Shown: positions 33,708 through 45,935 of the stretch, piece after piece
How the letters are laid out: each line of letters starts with the position of its first letter
How positions within the stretch are numbered: position 1 is the stretch's first letter
Source of the DNA: Lomentospora prolificans
Taxonomy: Eukaryota; Ascomycota; Sordariomycetes; Microascales; Microascaceae
Assembly: GCA_029532625.1 (NCBI GenBank)
Contig: JARFXM010000009.1
Location: forward strand, 992,001 to 1,056,000
Direction of reading: 5' to 3'
Length of the DNA stretch: 64,000 bases
Made by a program: the position numbers and the translations under genes
The notes under the pieces: model-generated
Told to the model about the DNA's origin: nothing
What the model saw: the letters and a program-made list of their open reading frames with translations, nothing else
The model's database searches: none

Positions 33708-34359
33708 ATGATGCAAAGACGCATGGTATCACTACCACCTCTCCCATACCCCCATCTCACGTCACCAAACCCGAGGAATCCCGCTAACCAATGCCAATAG
33801 CTCGCAAAGGAAGACGAGCAGACCGTAGACGAGGTCGAAGTGCGCCGCGAGGACCAGGACAAGATCAACAAGTTCAGCCGGCTGAGCTCGCGCGAGCAAG
33901 TATTAGAGGAGGAGCTCAAGGGCAAGGCGGTTAGTTTTTGCGCTCCCTCTCAGGTGACTGACACCTGGTAGCCTTTCCTTCGCTGACTGTTCCCGGCGTA
34001 GAAAGAGAAGGAGGAACTCGACGACGTCAGCACAGAACTCGAACTAGCCGACGAAGATGACACCGTTCCGTAAGCGCCTTCCCATAGGCGCAAGCCTATA
34101 GTTACTGGGACAAACGAGGAACGTTCCGACAGAGTAACAATAGCTAACGTCGTACTGAAACCATAGTTACAAGATCGGAGACGCATTCTTTCACGTTAAG
34201 CTAGAGCAGGCACAGGAAATGTTGGAGAACGCCACAAAAAAGATAGACGAGGATGTGTCCAAGTTAGAGGATGAGCTCTCTTCGATCCGGGACCAGATGA
34301 CCCAACTCAAAGTGGAGCTATACGCGAGGTTCGGCAAGAGCATAAACCTCGAGAAATAA
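33708..34359 (+). CDS. GIM3: Prefoldin subunit 4
   Basis: Subunit of the hexameric prefoldin chaperone that hands nascent actin and tubulin to the TRiC/CCT chaperonin. Four exons: 33708-33725 (18 nt, MMQRRM), 33801-33929, 34002-34069, 34167-34359; 135 residues, normal for the family. The N-terminal coiled coil begins VEVRREDQDKINKFSRLSSR, the beta-hairpin region contains YKIGDAFFHV, and the C-terminal coiled coil follows to FGKSINLEK. Two adjacent ATG codons open exon 1 (33708 and 33711); either could be used. The hallmark segments EDQDKINKFSRL and KIGDAFFHVKLEQAQEML make the identification secure. Confidence 0.93.
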
Positions 34360-34716
34360 AATTATACCCATACACGAGCCCTCGTCGCCTTTTCCCAAGA
34401 TCTCTTCTATTTATGCCCAGCGTCCAGGATTTTAAAAAGGGAACAAACAGTGCTCTCAGCTTTTTGAGTTTATACAAGGATTGATTGTATTCAACCAGCT
34501 GTCTTGCCGTCAAGGGACTGTTGTGACTATATATGGCTTGAGAATTATCCGCCTTGGCCAAAAAGCCACAGATGTTTATCCTGTACACGATATGGCCATA
34601 CCAGGCTAGCCAAAGAGTAAAAGAAAAGCAACACAGTGTTCACTTGAAGAAATAGATCTACTAAGGAGCTCGCTTGTCTGACTTAAAAAGTATTGAAACG
34701 AAAGGGGACAAAAAGA
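34360..34716. other. 3' UTR of prefoldin 4 and tRNA 3' flank
   Basis: 357 bp. The left part is the prefoldin 3' UTR; the right part is the downstream flank of the - strand tRNA. A TTTTT run lies at 34685-34689 on the complementary strand (AAAAA on +), suitably placed 3' of the tRNA as a Pol III terminator. Confidence 0.45.
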
Positions 34717-34812
34717 AGGGCCGGGCGTGGATCGAACACGCGACCTAAAGATATCTGCAGTGTTCTTCAGCAAGTACTGCAATCTTCCGCTCTACCACTG
34801 AGCTACCTGCCC
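34717..34812 (-). tRNA. tRNA-Cys (GCA) with a 24-nt intron
   Basis: Read on the - strand it folds as a cloverleaf of 72 nt plus intron: acceptor GGGCAGG/CCGGCCC, D arm GCTC-AGTGGTA-GAGC, anticodon stem GAAGA/TCTTT with loop TTGCAGA, variable AGGTC, T arm GCGTG-TTCGATC-CACGC, discriminator T. The anticodon is GCA, and U73 is the conserved identity base of tRNA-Cys. The intron (TACTTGC...GCAGAT) sits one base 3' of the anticodon, the canonical position, and contains CTGCAG that can pair with the anticodon loop. The acceptor stem has one A-G mismatch at the fifth pair. Internal box A (TAGCTCAGTGG) and box B (GTTCGATCC) are present. Confidence 0.93.
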
Positions 34813-37800
34813 TTGTTCCAGTTTGTGCTCACGTGTCTGAATATCTCGGGTTATGAGGGCTCATTTCTCTGCAATCCGGGTAGTGGGGTCGGCAGGGCCT
34901 CCGAACCGGAGCCGAGTATTTCCTTAGCATAAATAACCTCTGCCACGAATAGCTTAACACCTCCAAGGGCTCGAAAATGTCCATCAAGCCCGAGTAGTAG
35001 CGTCCCCTATATTGATTCCAAATACTCAATAGAAGCGTCTATCGTCGATTCATCCGTCGCCCTGAAGTGAACAGGCTATTACTCACTATTCGCAAGATAG
35101 CGGCTACGTCGGCTCCATCCAAACTACGGTCTAACGCCTCCGCTGGCCCTGTCTTCATTTTGTTATGTTTATCTAATCCTTTATATCTCATCTTGGCGAC
35201 GGTTGCATGCCGAAGCAAGCTTTTCCAAGATACAGGCTACGAAATTGAGTAGCAGGGAATCGATACCTTGGACGAGGGGTCGAATGCTTGTCTTTCTGTT
35301 CTTGGTTCATGAATGGGTGGAATCTCGACGACTTTAGGCTCTCATGTTCCGGCCATGCCTAGATTGGGCCGGATATCAATACCATCTCCCGCAAGCCAGA
35401 GCGATAAGAGGGTCAAACGCCCTAGTCCCGACGGACTCTTCGTTACTGCCTGACATTGGCCTCAGGTCCATTAGGCCATGTGTAGGTGGAGGGAAGCAGA
35501 CGCCGATGATGTGAGATATGCTCATACCGATATTGATTGCTTTATGTTTGGGTTTCCACGCGTCTCGAAGCTCCTTTTGCTTAAGGCCTTACTCTGATAC
35601 GGGAAGAATGTACGTCAAACGTGTTATATGGAGTTGTATTATAGAATTGGTTCACGTCAGGCTCCAAGGAACTGGAGGAAACGAACTATTAGCTGTGGCC
35701 TCTTTGCGATGCACGCACCGACCCTTGACTTCATTTGATAATGAAGTTGTAAACCATATTGGAATTGATGGTGGGGGCGGGGTAGCTTTGTGCATGTGTG
35801 TCCCTCCCTGATCAATGCATCCATAGATGCCTGTCCTGCATGGAGGGGAGGGAAAGCATAGGGATTATGCTCAACTGTGAGTAGGTAGGATTAGGTAGCA
35901 TAGAGTATATGGCATTGGCATTGGGAAACACGCGGAACAGAACGAGTTTTTAGAGTGAAAAAGCCAGCGTTGACGAAACAGAAAGCTTTTTTTAGGGGGA
36001 GCAACGGATGATGGAGGGGTGGAGAGGTACTACATCCATTGATCAATCAGTACGAAGTAGATGGCGGGGTATTCAAACACGTAATATTTGTGGACACCGA
36101 GCTCAACACCATCCATCCCTGGATCCATTGTCCCCAGCCTTCTTTCTCTCAGTCTCCAAGATTGAGAGGATGGGGTATTGGCCAAGTAAAGTGAAGGGCA
36201 GGAAAACAACGCAAACTCGATGGCGCAATGTGGTATGTACTCGTCAAGAAAAATTTTCCGCCATGGAATCTGAGAGAGGTTGTCGTATCGTCTCATCAGG
36301 ACAATCCCAGGGTCCGAGATACATTCGAACCCGGCGCATGTACATTCTAGCCTGGGTCGGACCCAAATTTGCTACTAGCACTTCCGACATCGCCCAGTTG
36401 CAAAAGGGAACATTGGGCGGACGGGCAATCTAGGATCCAGCGTTCCATTTACTAGTCACCGCCGTTCCAGCAGTTAAAAAATTAAGGGAGAAGGGTACCT
36501 TGTCCGTAGGAGGGGAAACTTTGGGACATTAAACTAACAGGTCGAGTTCCATTTGCATCGATGTGCGCGCTTTTTGTCTCCCCTTTGCAAGTGTTGGCGT
36601 TTTACATGTGCAGACCGGATCGAAAACGGGCTGGCGAGAAAAAGGTACAAGTGGTGACACATCACACTCACACACCTCGGATGCGTGCTGAAGCGAATCT
36701 GCAAATGTCGCCGTTTCCCATGCAATAGCGTCTTCACTATTATGCTTCCCAATCGACACCGTCAACCTGGTCTTGACCGCATTTATTATTGGATGAATCG
36801 AATTCGATCCAGGGGCTCTATGACGAGTTCTCGAGGCTAGGGTGGTTGCAACGCGGAGAGCCAGACAAGATAAAGCAAGAGCTGGCCTATTGTTCCTACA
36901 CCACTGTATTAGAGGCACCACACCAGGCCTGAAGAGACAAGGGGCAAGGCACGCAGACAGGCGGACGAACCAGGATGTGGTCTGGGCGGACTGGGGCGAG
37001 GAGGGCGTCTTCCGGAGGTACCAAGAGCTTTGGAGAGCTAGCGAAGGCAAAGAAACGAGAGAAAACTTGAAGCTTGTCGAGAGCGAGCTTATGTCGTTAG
37101 TATACATAGCGCCAGGATTGCAACCAATAGCACGAGCGGAAATCGCACATCGATCCGCCACTCCTCCTCGATGGCATGCTAAATGTATACCATGGATTTC
37201 CCCCCTCCGTTTCCCGCGACGAGACGCGAGGGAAGGGAAAAAAAAAAAAAAAAGAAAAGAAAAAGGAAGGTCGAGATAGGGCAGGGATATCAATCCTCGA
37301 GAGCCATTGGCCTAGAGTCAATCATGATTGATGTGCAACATGGGCATGTGCATGCCTCGTCCTCCTCGCCGAGACCCTCAACATATTTTACCCCGCCATA
37401 TTCTGGTCCGTTGACCCGTTGTCGGCCATGGGTAAGTTGGCTGCAAGATGGAGGGCGTGGGCGAAGGCGTGGACACGGCGAGAGGCGTGAACTGGATGTA
37501 ATAAGTTTGAGGTAGATAGGACACATAGACGGTGTGTTGACACGGAGATACATCTTGGGATCAAACGTACTTTGTCAATGTCAGCTCTCAATCTCTGTAC
37601 TTCAGTGTGCTTGGGGATACACGAGCTCTAGGTTGGGTCGCCCCTCCCTCGCCATTCTGATCACACCGCCCGCCATCAGGCAAACCCGCACAACCTTCAA
37701 ATGCCCCTCTCCCCACCATAAGCTCCGTCAAATTTTCTTTTCTATCCTCCCCCCAACCTTCTCCTCCTTTCATCTTTTTTCCTCTTTTTCTCCCAAAACT

Positions 37801-37905
37801 CATTTTTCATTAGGGAGGCTTATCGTCTTTCTCTTCTCATCCGAATATACGTCTCGAGTCCTATCACTATCTCCCCTCCGAAAGGACTTAGTACCACAGC
37901 CAAAA
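34813..37905. other. Gene-free region upstream of MET6
   Basis: 3.1 kb between the tRNA and MET6. A 254-codon - frame (36529-37293) has no family signature and includes a low-complexity Phe stretch made by the A16 run at 37238-37253, so I reject it. From about 37650 the sequence becomes strongly pyrimidine-rich (CT tracts), as expected for the core promoter and leader of a highly expressed housekeeping gene. No tRNA or other RNA found. Confidence 0.45.
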
Positions 37906-40337
37906 ATGGTTCAGTCCGCCATTCTCGGTTTCCCCCGTATGGGTGTGAACCGTGACCTCAAGAAGGCCACCGAAGCTTGTAAGAAACCCCCAAGAGACCT
38001 CACCAATGATCTTTCCCTGCGGTCCACTAACATCGCAATAGACTGGGGTGGCAAGATCTCCCAGGCCGATCTCCTTGCTGAGGCCAAGAGGCTTCGTCTC
38101 GCCCATTGGAAGATCCAGCAAGATGCTGGTGTCGATATCATCCCTAGCAACGACTTCGCCCTCTACGACCAGGTCTTGTCCCACATCCAGGACTTCGGTG
38201 TAAGTATCTGTCCACCACCCTAGATCCCATCAACCGGGAGCAATCAGCTGCTAACTGCCTCGCAATATAGGCTGTTCCCGAGAGGTACACCAAGAACAAC
38301 CTCGATGCTGTTGACCAATACTTCGCCATGGGCCGTGGCCATCAGAAGGACGGTATTGACGTCCCTTCTTTGGAGATGGTCAAGTGGTTTGACTCCAACT
38401 ACCACTATGTGAAGCCCACTTTCCAGGACAACCAGACCTTCAAGCTTGTCGACGCCCCCAAGGCCGTTGTTGAGTTCAAGGAGGCCAAGGATGCCGGCAT
38501 CCAGACCCGCCCCGTCCTCGTCGGTCCCGTCACCTTCCTCCACCTCGGCAAAGCCGACCGTGACCAGTCGGTTGACCCCATCGACCTCCTCGAGAAGCTC
38601 CTCCCCATCTATGAGCAGCTTCTCACCCAGCTCAAGGACGCTGGCGCTGAGACCGTCCAGATTGATGAGCCTGTTCTCGTCTTTGACCTCCCTGCCAAGG
38701 CCAAGGCTGCCTTCAAGACCGCCTACGATAGGCTCGCTGGTAGTGACAAGCTCCCTAAGCTTGTCCTCGCCACGTACTTTGGTGACATTGTTCACAACCT
38801 TGACGTCGTCCCCAAGAACGTCCATGCCCTCCACATTGACCTTGTCCGCAACCCCGAGCAGCTTGAGACTGTCGCCGGATCTCTTGATGCCAGCACCGTC
38901 CTCTCTCTCGGTCTCGTTGACGGTCGCAACATCTGGAAGACAAACTTGAAGCGCGCCATCGAGACTGCTGAGACCGCAATCCAGAAGCTCGGCAAGGACC
39001 GTGTTATCATCTCCACCTCCAGCTCCCTCCTTCACACTCCCCACACTCTTGCCAGCGAGAAGAAGCTTGACCCCGAAATTGCGGACTGGTTCTCCTTCGC
39101 CTCCGAGAAGGCTGTTGAGGTTGCCATCATCGCCAAGGCTGTCACCGAGGGCCCCGCCGCCGTCCGTGAGCAGCTTGAGGCCAACGCTAAGTCTATGAAT
39201 GCTCGTGCCACCTCCACTCGCACCAACGACCCCAAGGTCAAGGAGCGCCAGGCTGCCATCACTGAAGCCGACTACAACCGAAAGTCCGAATTCCCGGTCC
39301 GAATTGCTCAGCAGCAGAAGAAGCTCAACCTTCCTCTGTTCCCTACTACCACGATCGGTTCGTTCCCTCAGACCAAGGAGATCCGTCTCCAGCGCTCCAA
39401 GTTCACCAAGAAGGAGATCAACGAGGAGCAGTACGACAAGTTCATTGAAGAGGAGATCAGGAACAACGTCAAGATCCAGGAAGAGCTTGACCTTGACGTC
39501 TTCGTTCACGGCGAGCCCGAGCGTAACGACATGGTCCAGTTCTTCGGTGAGAGGCTTAGCGGCTATGCCTTCACCACCCATGCCTGGGTCCAGAGCTACG
39601 GCTCTCGCTGCGTCCGTCCCCCCATCATTGTCGGCGACATCTCTCGTCCCGCCCCCATGACTGTCAAGGAATCCAAGTACGCTGTCTCTATCTCCAAGAA
39701 GCCCATGAAGGGTATGTTGACGGGCCCTGTCACCTGTCTCCGATGGTCTTTCCCCCGTGACGACGTCCACCAGTCCGTCCAGGCTGAGCAGCTCGCCCTC
39801 GCTCTCCGCGACGAGGTCGTTGACCTTGAGAAGGCCGGCATCGACGTCATCCAGGTCGATGAGCCTGCTCTCCGTGAAGGTCTCCCTCTTCGATCTGGCA
39901 AGGAGCGTGATGCCTACCTTGACTGGGCTGTCAAGGCTTTCAGGCTCTCAACCACTGGTGTTGAGGACTCCACTCAGATTCACTCTCATTTCTGCTACTC
40001 TGAGTTCCAGGACTTCTTCCACGCCATCGCTGCTCTCGATGCTGATGTCCTTTCCATCGAGAACAGCAAGTCGGATGCCAAGCTCCTTCGCGTGTTTGTC
40101 GACTCTGCCTATCCCAGGCACATCGGCCCTGGTGTCTACGACATTCACTCCCCCCGTATCCCCAGCCAACAGGAGATTGAGGACCGTATCGCCGAGATGC
40201 TTCAATTCCTCAAGCCTGAGCAGCTCTGGATTGATCCCGACTGCGGCTTGAAGACCCGTCAGTGGGAGGAGACTAAGGCGGCTCTTGCCAACATGGTCAA
40301 CGCCGCCAAGGCGTTCCGTGCCAAGTACGCCAAATAA
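37906..40337 (+). CDS. MET6: Cobalamin-independent methionine synthase
   Basis: Cytosolic enzyme transferring a methyl group from 5-methyltetrahydropteroyl-polyglutamate to homocysteine, the last step of methionine synthesis. Exons 37906-37978, 38042-38199, 38271-40337; 765 residues, the usual length. The N-terminus MVQSAILGFPRMGVNRDLKKA and, later, TIGSFPQTKEIR mark the two TIM-barrel domains. Zinc-ligand regions are visible: IHSHFCYSEF (His and Cys) and DCGLKTR (second Cys) near the C-terminus. Codon use is strongly biased to C/G-ending codons, which fits high expression. Intron 1 (63 bp) has no in-frame stop, so unspliced message would still read through. A long antisense frame opposite exon 3 is a by-product of codon bias. 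Confidence 0.97.
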
Positions 40338-43300
40338 GCGCTTGTACGCGACTTGTCCGGCAAGTGACGGGGAACGGTGGCGTCCACGCTGGGCGTCCCA
40401 TTTCCTTTCTCCTGCCCGGTTCTTTTCACTGTTCTCTTTTCTTGTTTCCCCAATTTTCTGATTCGACCTCGTGTGTGAAAAGAACAAAAGTCAAACCTGT
40501 TTACGATTCTTGCATTTTGTCATGTTGTTTGCGTTTCGGTAGTGGCAGGGAAGCCACCATGCATTGAGATAACGGAGGTCACGATTTCAACATCGGCGTT
40601 TACTATATCAAGGTTTGAGGTTTTTCTCTCTTTGGGATTTTTTTGGTCTTTCATCATCGTTCGAGATACACCCCCCTTTGTTTGCAACGGATATTCGGAG
40701 CTGGGATAATGGTAAAATGAAAAATGGTCTGGCAGGAATTCAACATAGATGCATATGTACACATGGCTCCTTACGGAGAACACCAGCTCATGAGAGGTTA
40801 CCCATCAACCGGGGCCTCGAATCGGATGCGAATAGCAAAAGGAGGAGCAAAGCATATGTCAAAAAATCACGGCGGAGGGGGAACAGGCTAACGAGGCAAG
40901 TTCAAGGGTTGGACCTGTTAACCCCGACCCTTCTTTGCTCTTGTTGTTCCTCCTCTGCCCAAACTATCAGGACTTGGAATGTCTCAAAAGACCTAGATAG
41001 CTACTACTAATAACATCAAACCCCGCTTCAACCGGGGATAAGTATTTGTGGTCTCTTCTTTTCCTGCTACAACCTGTAAACCATGATGTCTTGACTTGCG
41101 TGATGTGATGGTCGGCCTCATCGTTTCATGCTTGGTGAGGGGAAGCGTGGGACTGTTTCGTGTAGACGGAGGCTGTTTCCTTCATCTGGGGCCGGTCTCC
41201 GCCCTTAACATTTCCATTCAATGGTTCTTCGTAGCAAGCTCAGAGTGGTTTCGGGGATTGCGAGGCGCGCGATCCTGAAATCATACCATCCTCCACGCTT
41301 GTTGGATTGGGGCCATGTAGGTAGTACTGACGCATAGCTTTGAGCCCTGGACGCGGCAAGAGGGGGGAGGCGATACAACCCCGCCACCAACTCTGATTGA
41401 TGCGATTAGTGGTGGAAACAAAAAGAAAAAGCAGTATTTAAAAGACAAAGACAAAAAAGCAAGAAAGGGAAGAAAATGATTGAGCAGTCTGCTCTCATGG
41501 AATGGTGTGGACCACCGCAAGGGCTCTCTATCCTTGCTTTCTTGCTATTTCCTGAACAACCAAGCCCTTCTTTTTGCCTTTCCACCTTGTTTCAAAGCGC
41601 TGGGGAAAGAGGGGAGGAGGCCACTCGATTTTGTATCGAGAGAAACACTGGCCCACCTGCTCCTAACCTTCCTATCCTGATTTCAGGCATAGGAAATCTA
41701 CGTGTGTCTTGCGGCGATGTCTGCCGGGATGCTCGAGAAACAAGAAGCAAACGGGCTACGGGACGTGTCAAAGAATGGTTCGTTCTCTACGCGGCGAGGC
41801 TTATGCAGACATGATTGCTGATCCAGACATTGAGATGTGTTCGAATTGGTTGGCATCAAATTTTAAAGTTTATTTGTGCGGTGGCAATCGTGTGCGAGGT
41901 TTTGGGAAGCACACAGAAATAGGAGGTGGAGCGGCCAGGGAGATCAAACGGGAGGATTTCCTGCCGTGTTTGGCTCCTTTCAGCCAATTCCCGGGTTTCT
42001 GGATCCTGCCTCGCTCCGCTTGAAGGTGGTGGTGAGTGTATATTATTAAACGATGACGGGTGTCTTCCGATCTCTCAGTGGTTGGTGCCCTGCACGCCGG
42101 GATAAAGGCTGGCGGTGCCTGCCGCCGTCGGTACATGGATCGTTGGGATCATCAAGGATATCCTGGAAATCGAAGAAGGATTTAATATCCATCACTTTTG
42201 GCCGACGTCTTCTTAATTAACTCGCCCACCGAAATCTCGGCCAGAAAAGAAGCGAGAATAGTAGTAGGTAGGGCGCCTCTTGAATAGGGGTCCCCACGAC
42301 GGGTTGAGAAAAGGTTGAGACATGGAGGCTTCTCGAACGGCTTGTTCCAGACCTGTGCAAGGGTTTAATTGTCTGCGCACGCTGGCTTGCGGGACTCAAC
42401 CCCGGCCACGACAAGTACAAAGTAATAGGTCAGAAGTGCGTGTGCGACGGGTCAGCGGTTTTGGAGGACAGAGGGCGTTTCTGTGCCTGCTGCTGACAGG
42501 GTTGACCCGGTTGGAAATTGAAGGTTAGCCTCCTCCATTTCTTAATGAGATTAATCTCCCTCCCATTCTCCGCCAGGTGAAACGACAGCGCCATGGAGAC
42601 AACGAATGAAGCTAACTTGGTGGTCAAGTATCTCCTCTGAGTCCAACAGGAATAAACACGAGAGACGGGGAGCTGGGAGAAAAGACGGAGACACCGCCAT
42701 GATCGAGGTTCAGGGCAGTAGGAAGCTAAAACGTCATCTGAGCCACAAGTCGTATGCATCAGATTACCTATTCTTTGAAGTATTTTGAAGGAGAGGGGTG
42801 AAGTAAGCCTCGGGTCATTAAGCATCGCGGCTGGGCTGTGCTTACGGCGCAGAGAAGAGGGAACTTGGACCCGGGCAGAGAATGTTAGCCTCGTCTGCCG
42901 GACTAGCATTGTGATCGACCCGAGAGGGCTGGGGGGAGACGTCGCCCATGCCACGGCTCTTGTTCGGGGAGTCTGGTGGGGAAACAAACGGGCAGTGCCA
43001 GCAAATGCCAACTATCCACCGATGGAGCTACTGGTCCGATGAATCTCGCATGAAAGATTTACGGGCGGTTTAGAGAAAATGCCCCGAGATCACGAAAGGA
43101 ACGATGGGGGAGGGCGGCGCGATCGTTGTCCATGCATCATTCTTGGTTGCCCGCGCCTCGTGGCGATCACAAAGCGTCGCCGATCTTCGAACCAACTGGG
43201 ATATATATGGATGAACGAGTGGGCCGACGCAGGCAGAGTTCCAAACATAAACGTTCTCTTGATTTTGGTACACAAAAGGCGGTGATATGGATGGGCCCGC

Positions 43301-45527
43301 TCTGCATTGATGACCCTCAGCGAAGCTTTTTCCCTCCCTTAGTGGCTGGCTGTTACTCTTAATGCCTGGCTTGGTTGGTCTAATTTCAGCAGACTTGGGT
43401 TGACGCGGACGCATACGCACTGGGCGCCTGGGCGATGTTCCCGTGTATCTGGTGGTGAGATTGGACAACTCACACATCAAATAGATTGAAGGGATGACCC
43501 TTGGTGGCAGCGTTAGCATGTCTGAGGGATAACCTCCACGGTCACCCTCTCAAGTTGATGATCAATGAAGAGCAGCGGGAGCATCACCAATGATATACAA
43601 GAAGCTTCACTTTTCGTAGGCGCCCGAGCCTGCATCCCGTTGCTGCGGGCAATACCTTGGTAAGAGGGCCAGCGATGTCGCCTCGACCTCCAGATGGAAG
43701 GAGTCGTCAGCATTTAATTACTCTTCATTTCGTCGGGTCTCGCTGGCCTGTTGGTCGTATCCGTAAAGCCCGGAAATGCTGGCGAGTGGAGGGTACTGGG
43801 CTGGTTACGCTGATCTTTGCTCCTTGTTCCTGGATCTGTTGTTGACTGTTCCTGGCTCGCTCGACTGGGCGGAGAGCGCCTGCGAGATTAAGGGAGGCCC
43901 GGGTTGCAGCAAGCCCCAGTCAGGTAACATGGGAGACGTGGAGATCCCTGTCATTTCAAGACGATCCTTACCGGGGTTTGCCTAGTGCAACGTGCTCCTC
44001 ACGCGCTATCATTGGCCAGACAGCTGTCTCAGATATTGTGGTACCTGCATGAAGGGGACCGAAAAAGCCATGGAAGGGGGGTTCCAACGCCGAAGCGGCG
44101 AGGGAATGGGGCATGGCAGGATGCGACTTTCTCGTAATAATCTGAGAATTTCTGGTGAGTGCGTCGTCTCTTTTGCAGGAGAAACAACAATCGACGGCAG
44201 CGGTGAAGTCGCTCCTTCTCGGGATTGGACCGAGCGGGGCGATGCCGTTTTTGCCCCCCTGAATGAAGGAAATGGGAAGTCGCGAGGGGAAGCATAATAA
44301 TACACACGAAAAGGAGGCAGAAGAAGCCGGAAATTACCAGTTTTCCTTGGAGCTGCTACAGCCATTTACTTGTCCGTAGTACTCGTAGATGGTCGCCAGG
44401 ACCGATCACGTCCTCCCTTCGATTTTGTGGCTGCTCTGGTGCATTCGTTCTACGATTCGTCTAGTGACGTCTCTTGATGGCCGAGCTAGTGCAAGCCGTC
44501 TTTTCCACAAGCTACGGACATTGGACTAATGTCTCTAATTATAGTCAGCAGAGACGTACACATAAAATTCGTTAGCAGCAAAAGATCGGCCAAGCACAAG
44601 AACTCGGCCGCGAATGGCCTTGAAGAAATTGGCGCGAGATTTGTCCGTCGCTTGGTCCGACTCCACGCACCGAAGAATTGGTCCGCTCGCTCGCGCTTCA
44701 ACAAGCCTGGCAGATTACAGCTCGCTCCTTAATTCCACGATGCCTGGGTTGCTATGGGTCCCCCTTGTTCTGGACATGGGCAGTACATCCATCAACAAAG
44801 GCTAGTGTAGAAAAAGGTGGATGGCCAGCTGGCTACTCGTAGCTACCAGGAGGCCATGCGAAGCAGGACCAGGTACCGCTGGCACGTCAGCATTGAGACC
44901 GAGTACTTCGAAGGTGCTGCGACTGGGCAGCGCCGAGGTCCCAAAGTCCCACTCCCAACTGGATCGTGCGGTGATGAGCACCAGAGGTGAGCCCTTGCAC
45001 CCTGGTCGACGAGTCGGAGGCTGTGTATGTGTTTCCAAACCGACATCTCCCCCGTTGCGTCAACCCATGGTCTCTCTTTGTTCCCCTAGAACAGATCATC
45101 CATGCCTACTGGAAATGGCGAGCACCCTTGGAACCCTCTCCAGGCGTCTGCGATTTGTGTTGTGCGGGACCGCCACACTGTCTCCCTCCGGGGGTTCGTC
45201 GCCAGCATGACTCAAGGCACCCCTGTTGGATGTTGCTGTGCCTCTGGGTGCTTGGGTGGACAGTCAAGATGTCGTGTCTGGTCTAAGATTGTGCCACTTG
45301 CCGCCATGGGATATTGGTGGGACGGGGATTGGATGGGGTCTGGTTCTTTGGTACCTGGATTGGCCATGCAATGCAATGTCGATGTGCCGCTGGCCAAAGG
45401 GAAGGGAGGGGGGGTGGAGAAGCCTAATCAAGCATCTTCACAGACGTTTGCAGGAGAATGTATATTGCTCTCAGCTTTACAGCTATGGGCTACAAGGCTG
45501 CTCCCATGCACCGCTCACTCGCACACA

Positions 45528-45543
45528 CCCCCCCCCCCCCCCC
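45528..45543. repeat. C16 homopolymer
   Basis: Sixteen consecutive C on the + strand just upstream of the TATA box of the secreted-protein gene. On the other strand it is G16, which could fold as a quadruplex. Confidence 0.9.
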
Positions 45544-45602
45544 TTCTCTGGCCCCCCTTTTACACCTCTTCACGAAGGACCTCAGAGTCCCTTCATTTCG
45601 AA

Positions 45603-45608
45603 TATAAG
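45603..45608 (+). promoter_or_regulatory. TATA box of the secreted-protein gene
   Basis: TATAAG about 330 bp upstream of the ATG at 45936, followed by a CT-rich stretch typical of fungal transcription start regions. A leader of roughly 280-300 nt is implied. Confidence 0.5.
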
Positions 45609-45935
45609 CAGAGATGGCTTCCACCCGTCGCACTACCCTTACCTCTCGCTTCTTTTCCTCCCCAACCTGCTCTTGAGGTCTTTGCTCGCTTCACCTCTGA
45701 CCTACAGTCTCTCTTTTTGCTGTCATTCGTTGACGCTGCCACTCCTTCCAAACAAAGCTTACTTTCATTCATTCGGGCAAACTGTGTCTGCCGCTTTTCG
45801 TGGAATCGATTTCCCAAACCAACCTGAAGTTTTTTTCCTGATATCGGTATCGACATCGAACACCTTGAAGAGCATTCACTACCACACTAAAAAAGAACTC
45901 GACTTCAGATATTGCAAGACGACAATTCAGCCAAG

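Larger units (their letters stand above)
40338..45935. other. Gene-free region between MET6 and the secreted-protein gene
   Basis: 5.6 kb. The first few hundred bases are the MET6 3' UTR. I found no family-like frame on either strand; the longest (193 codons, -, 42430-43011) looks random. The last 600 bp is the promoter and leader of the gene at 45936: a C16 run (45528-45543), a TATA box (45603-45608) and a CT-rich leader. Confidence 0.45.

Noticed and set aside
36323..36335. T-loop-like sequence (ATTCGAACCCGGC read on -)
   Set aside because: The flanks do not form a T stem and there is no D arm at the right distance.
36529..37293. 254-codon open frame on the - strand
   Set aside because: Includes a Phe run made by a homopolymer, mixed codon use, no domain; treated as chance.
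38244..39770. 508-codon open frame on the - strand
   Set aside because: It lies exactly opposite MET6 exon 3 and its Asp/Glu/Leu/Val-rich text is the mirror of biased MET6 codons; no start context, introns or family signature.
42430..43011. 193-codon open frame on the - strand
   Set aside because: No domain, mixed codons, isolated; chance ORF.
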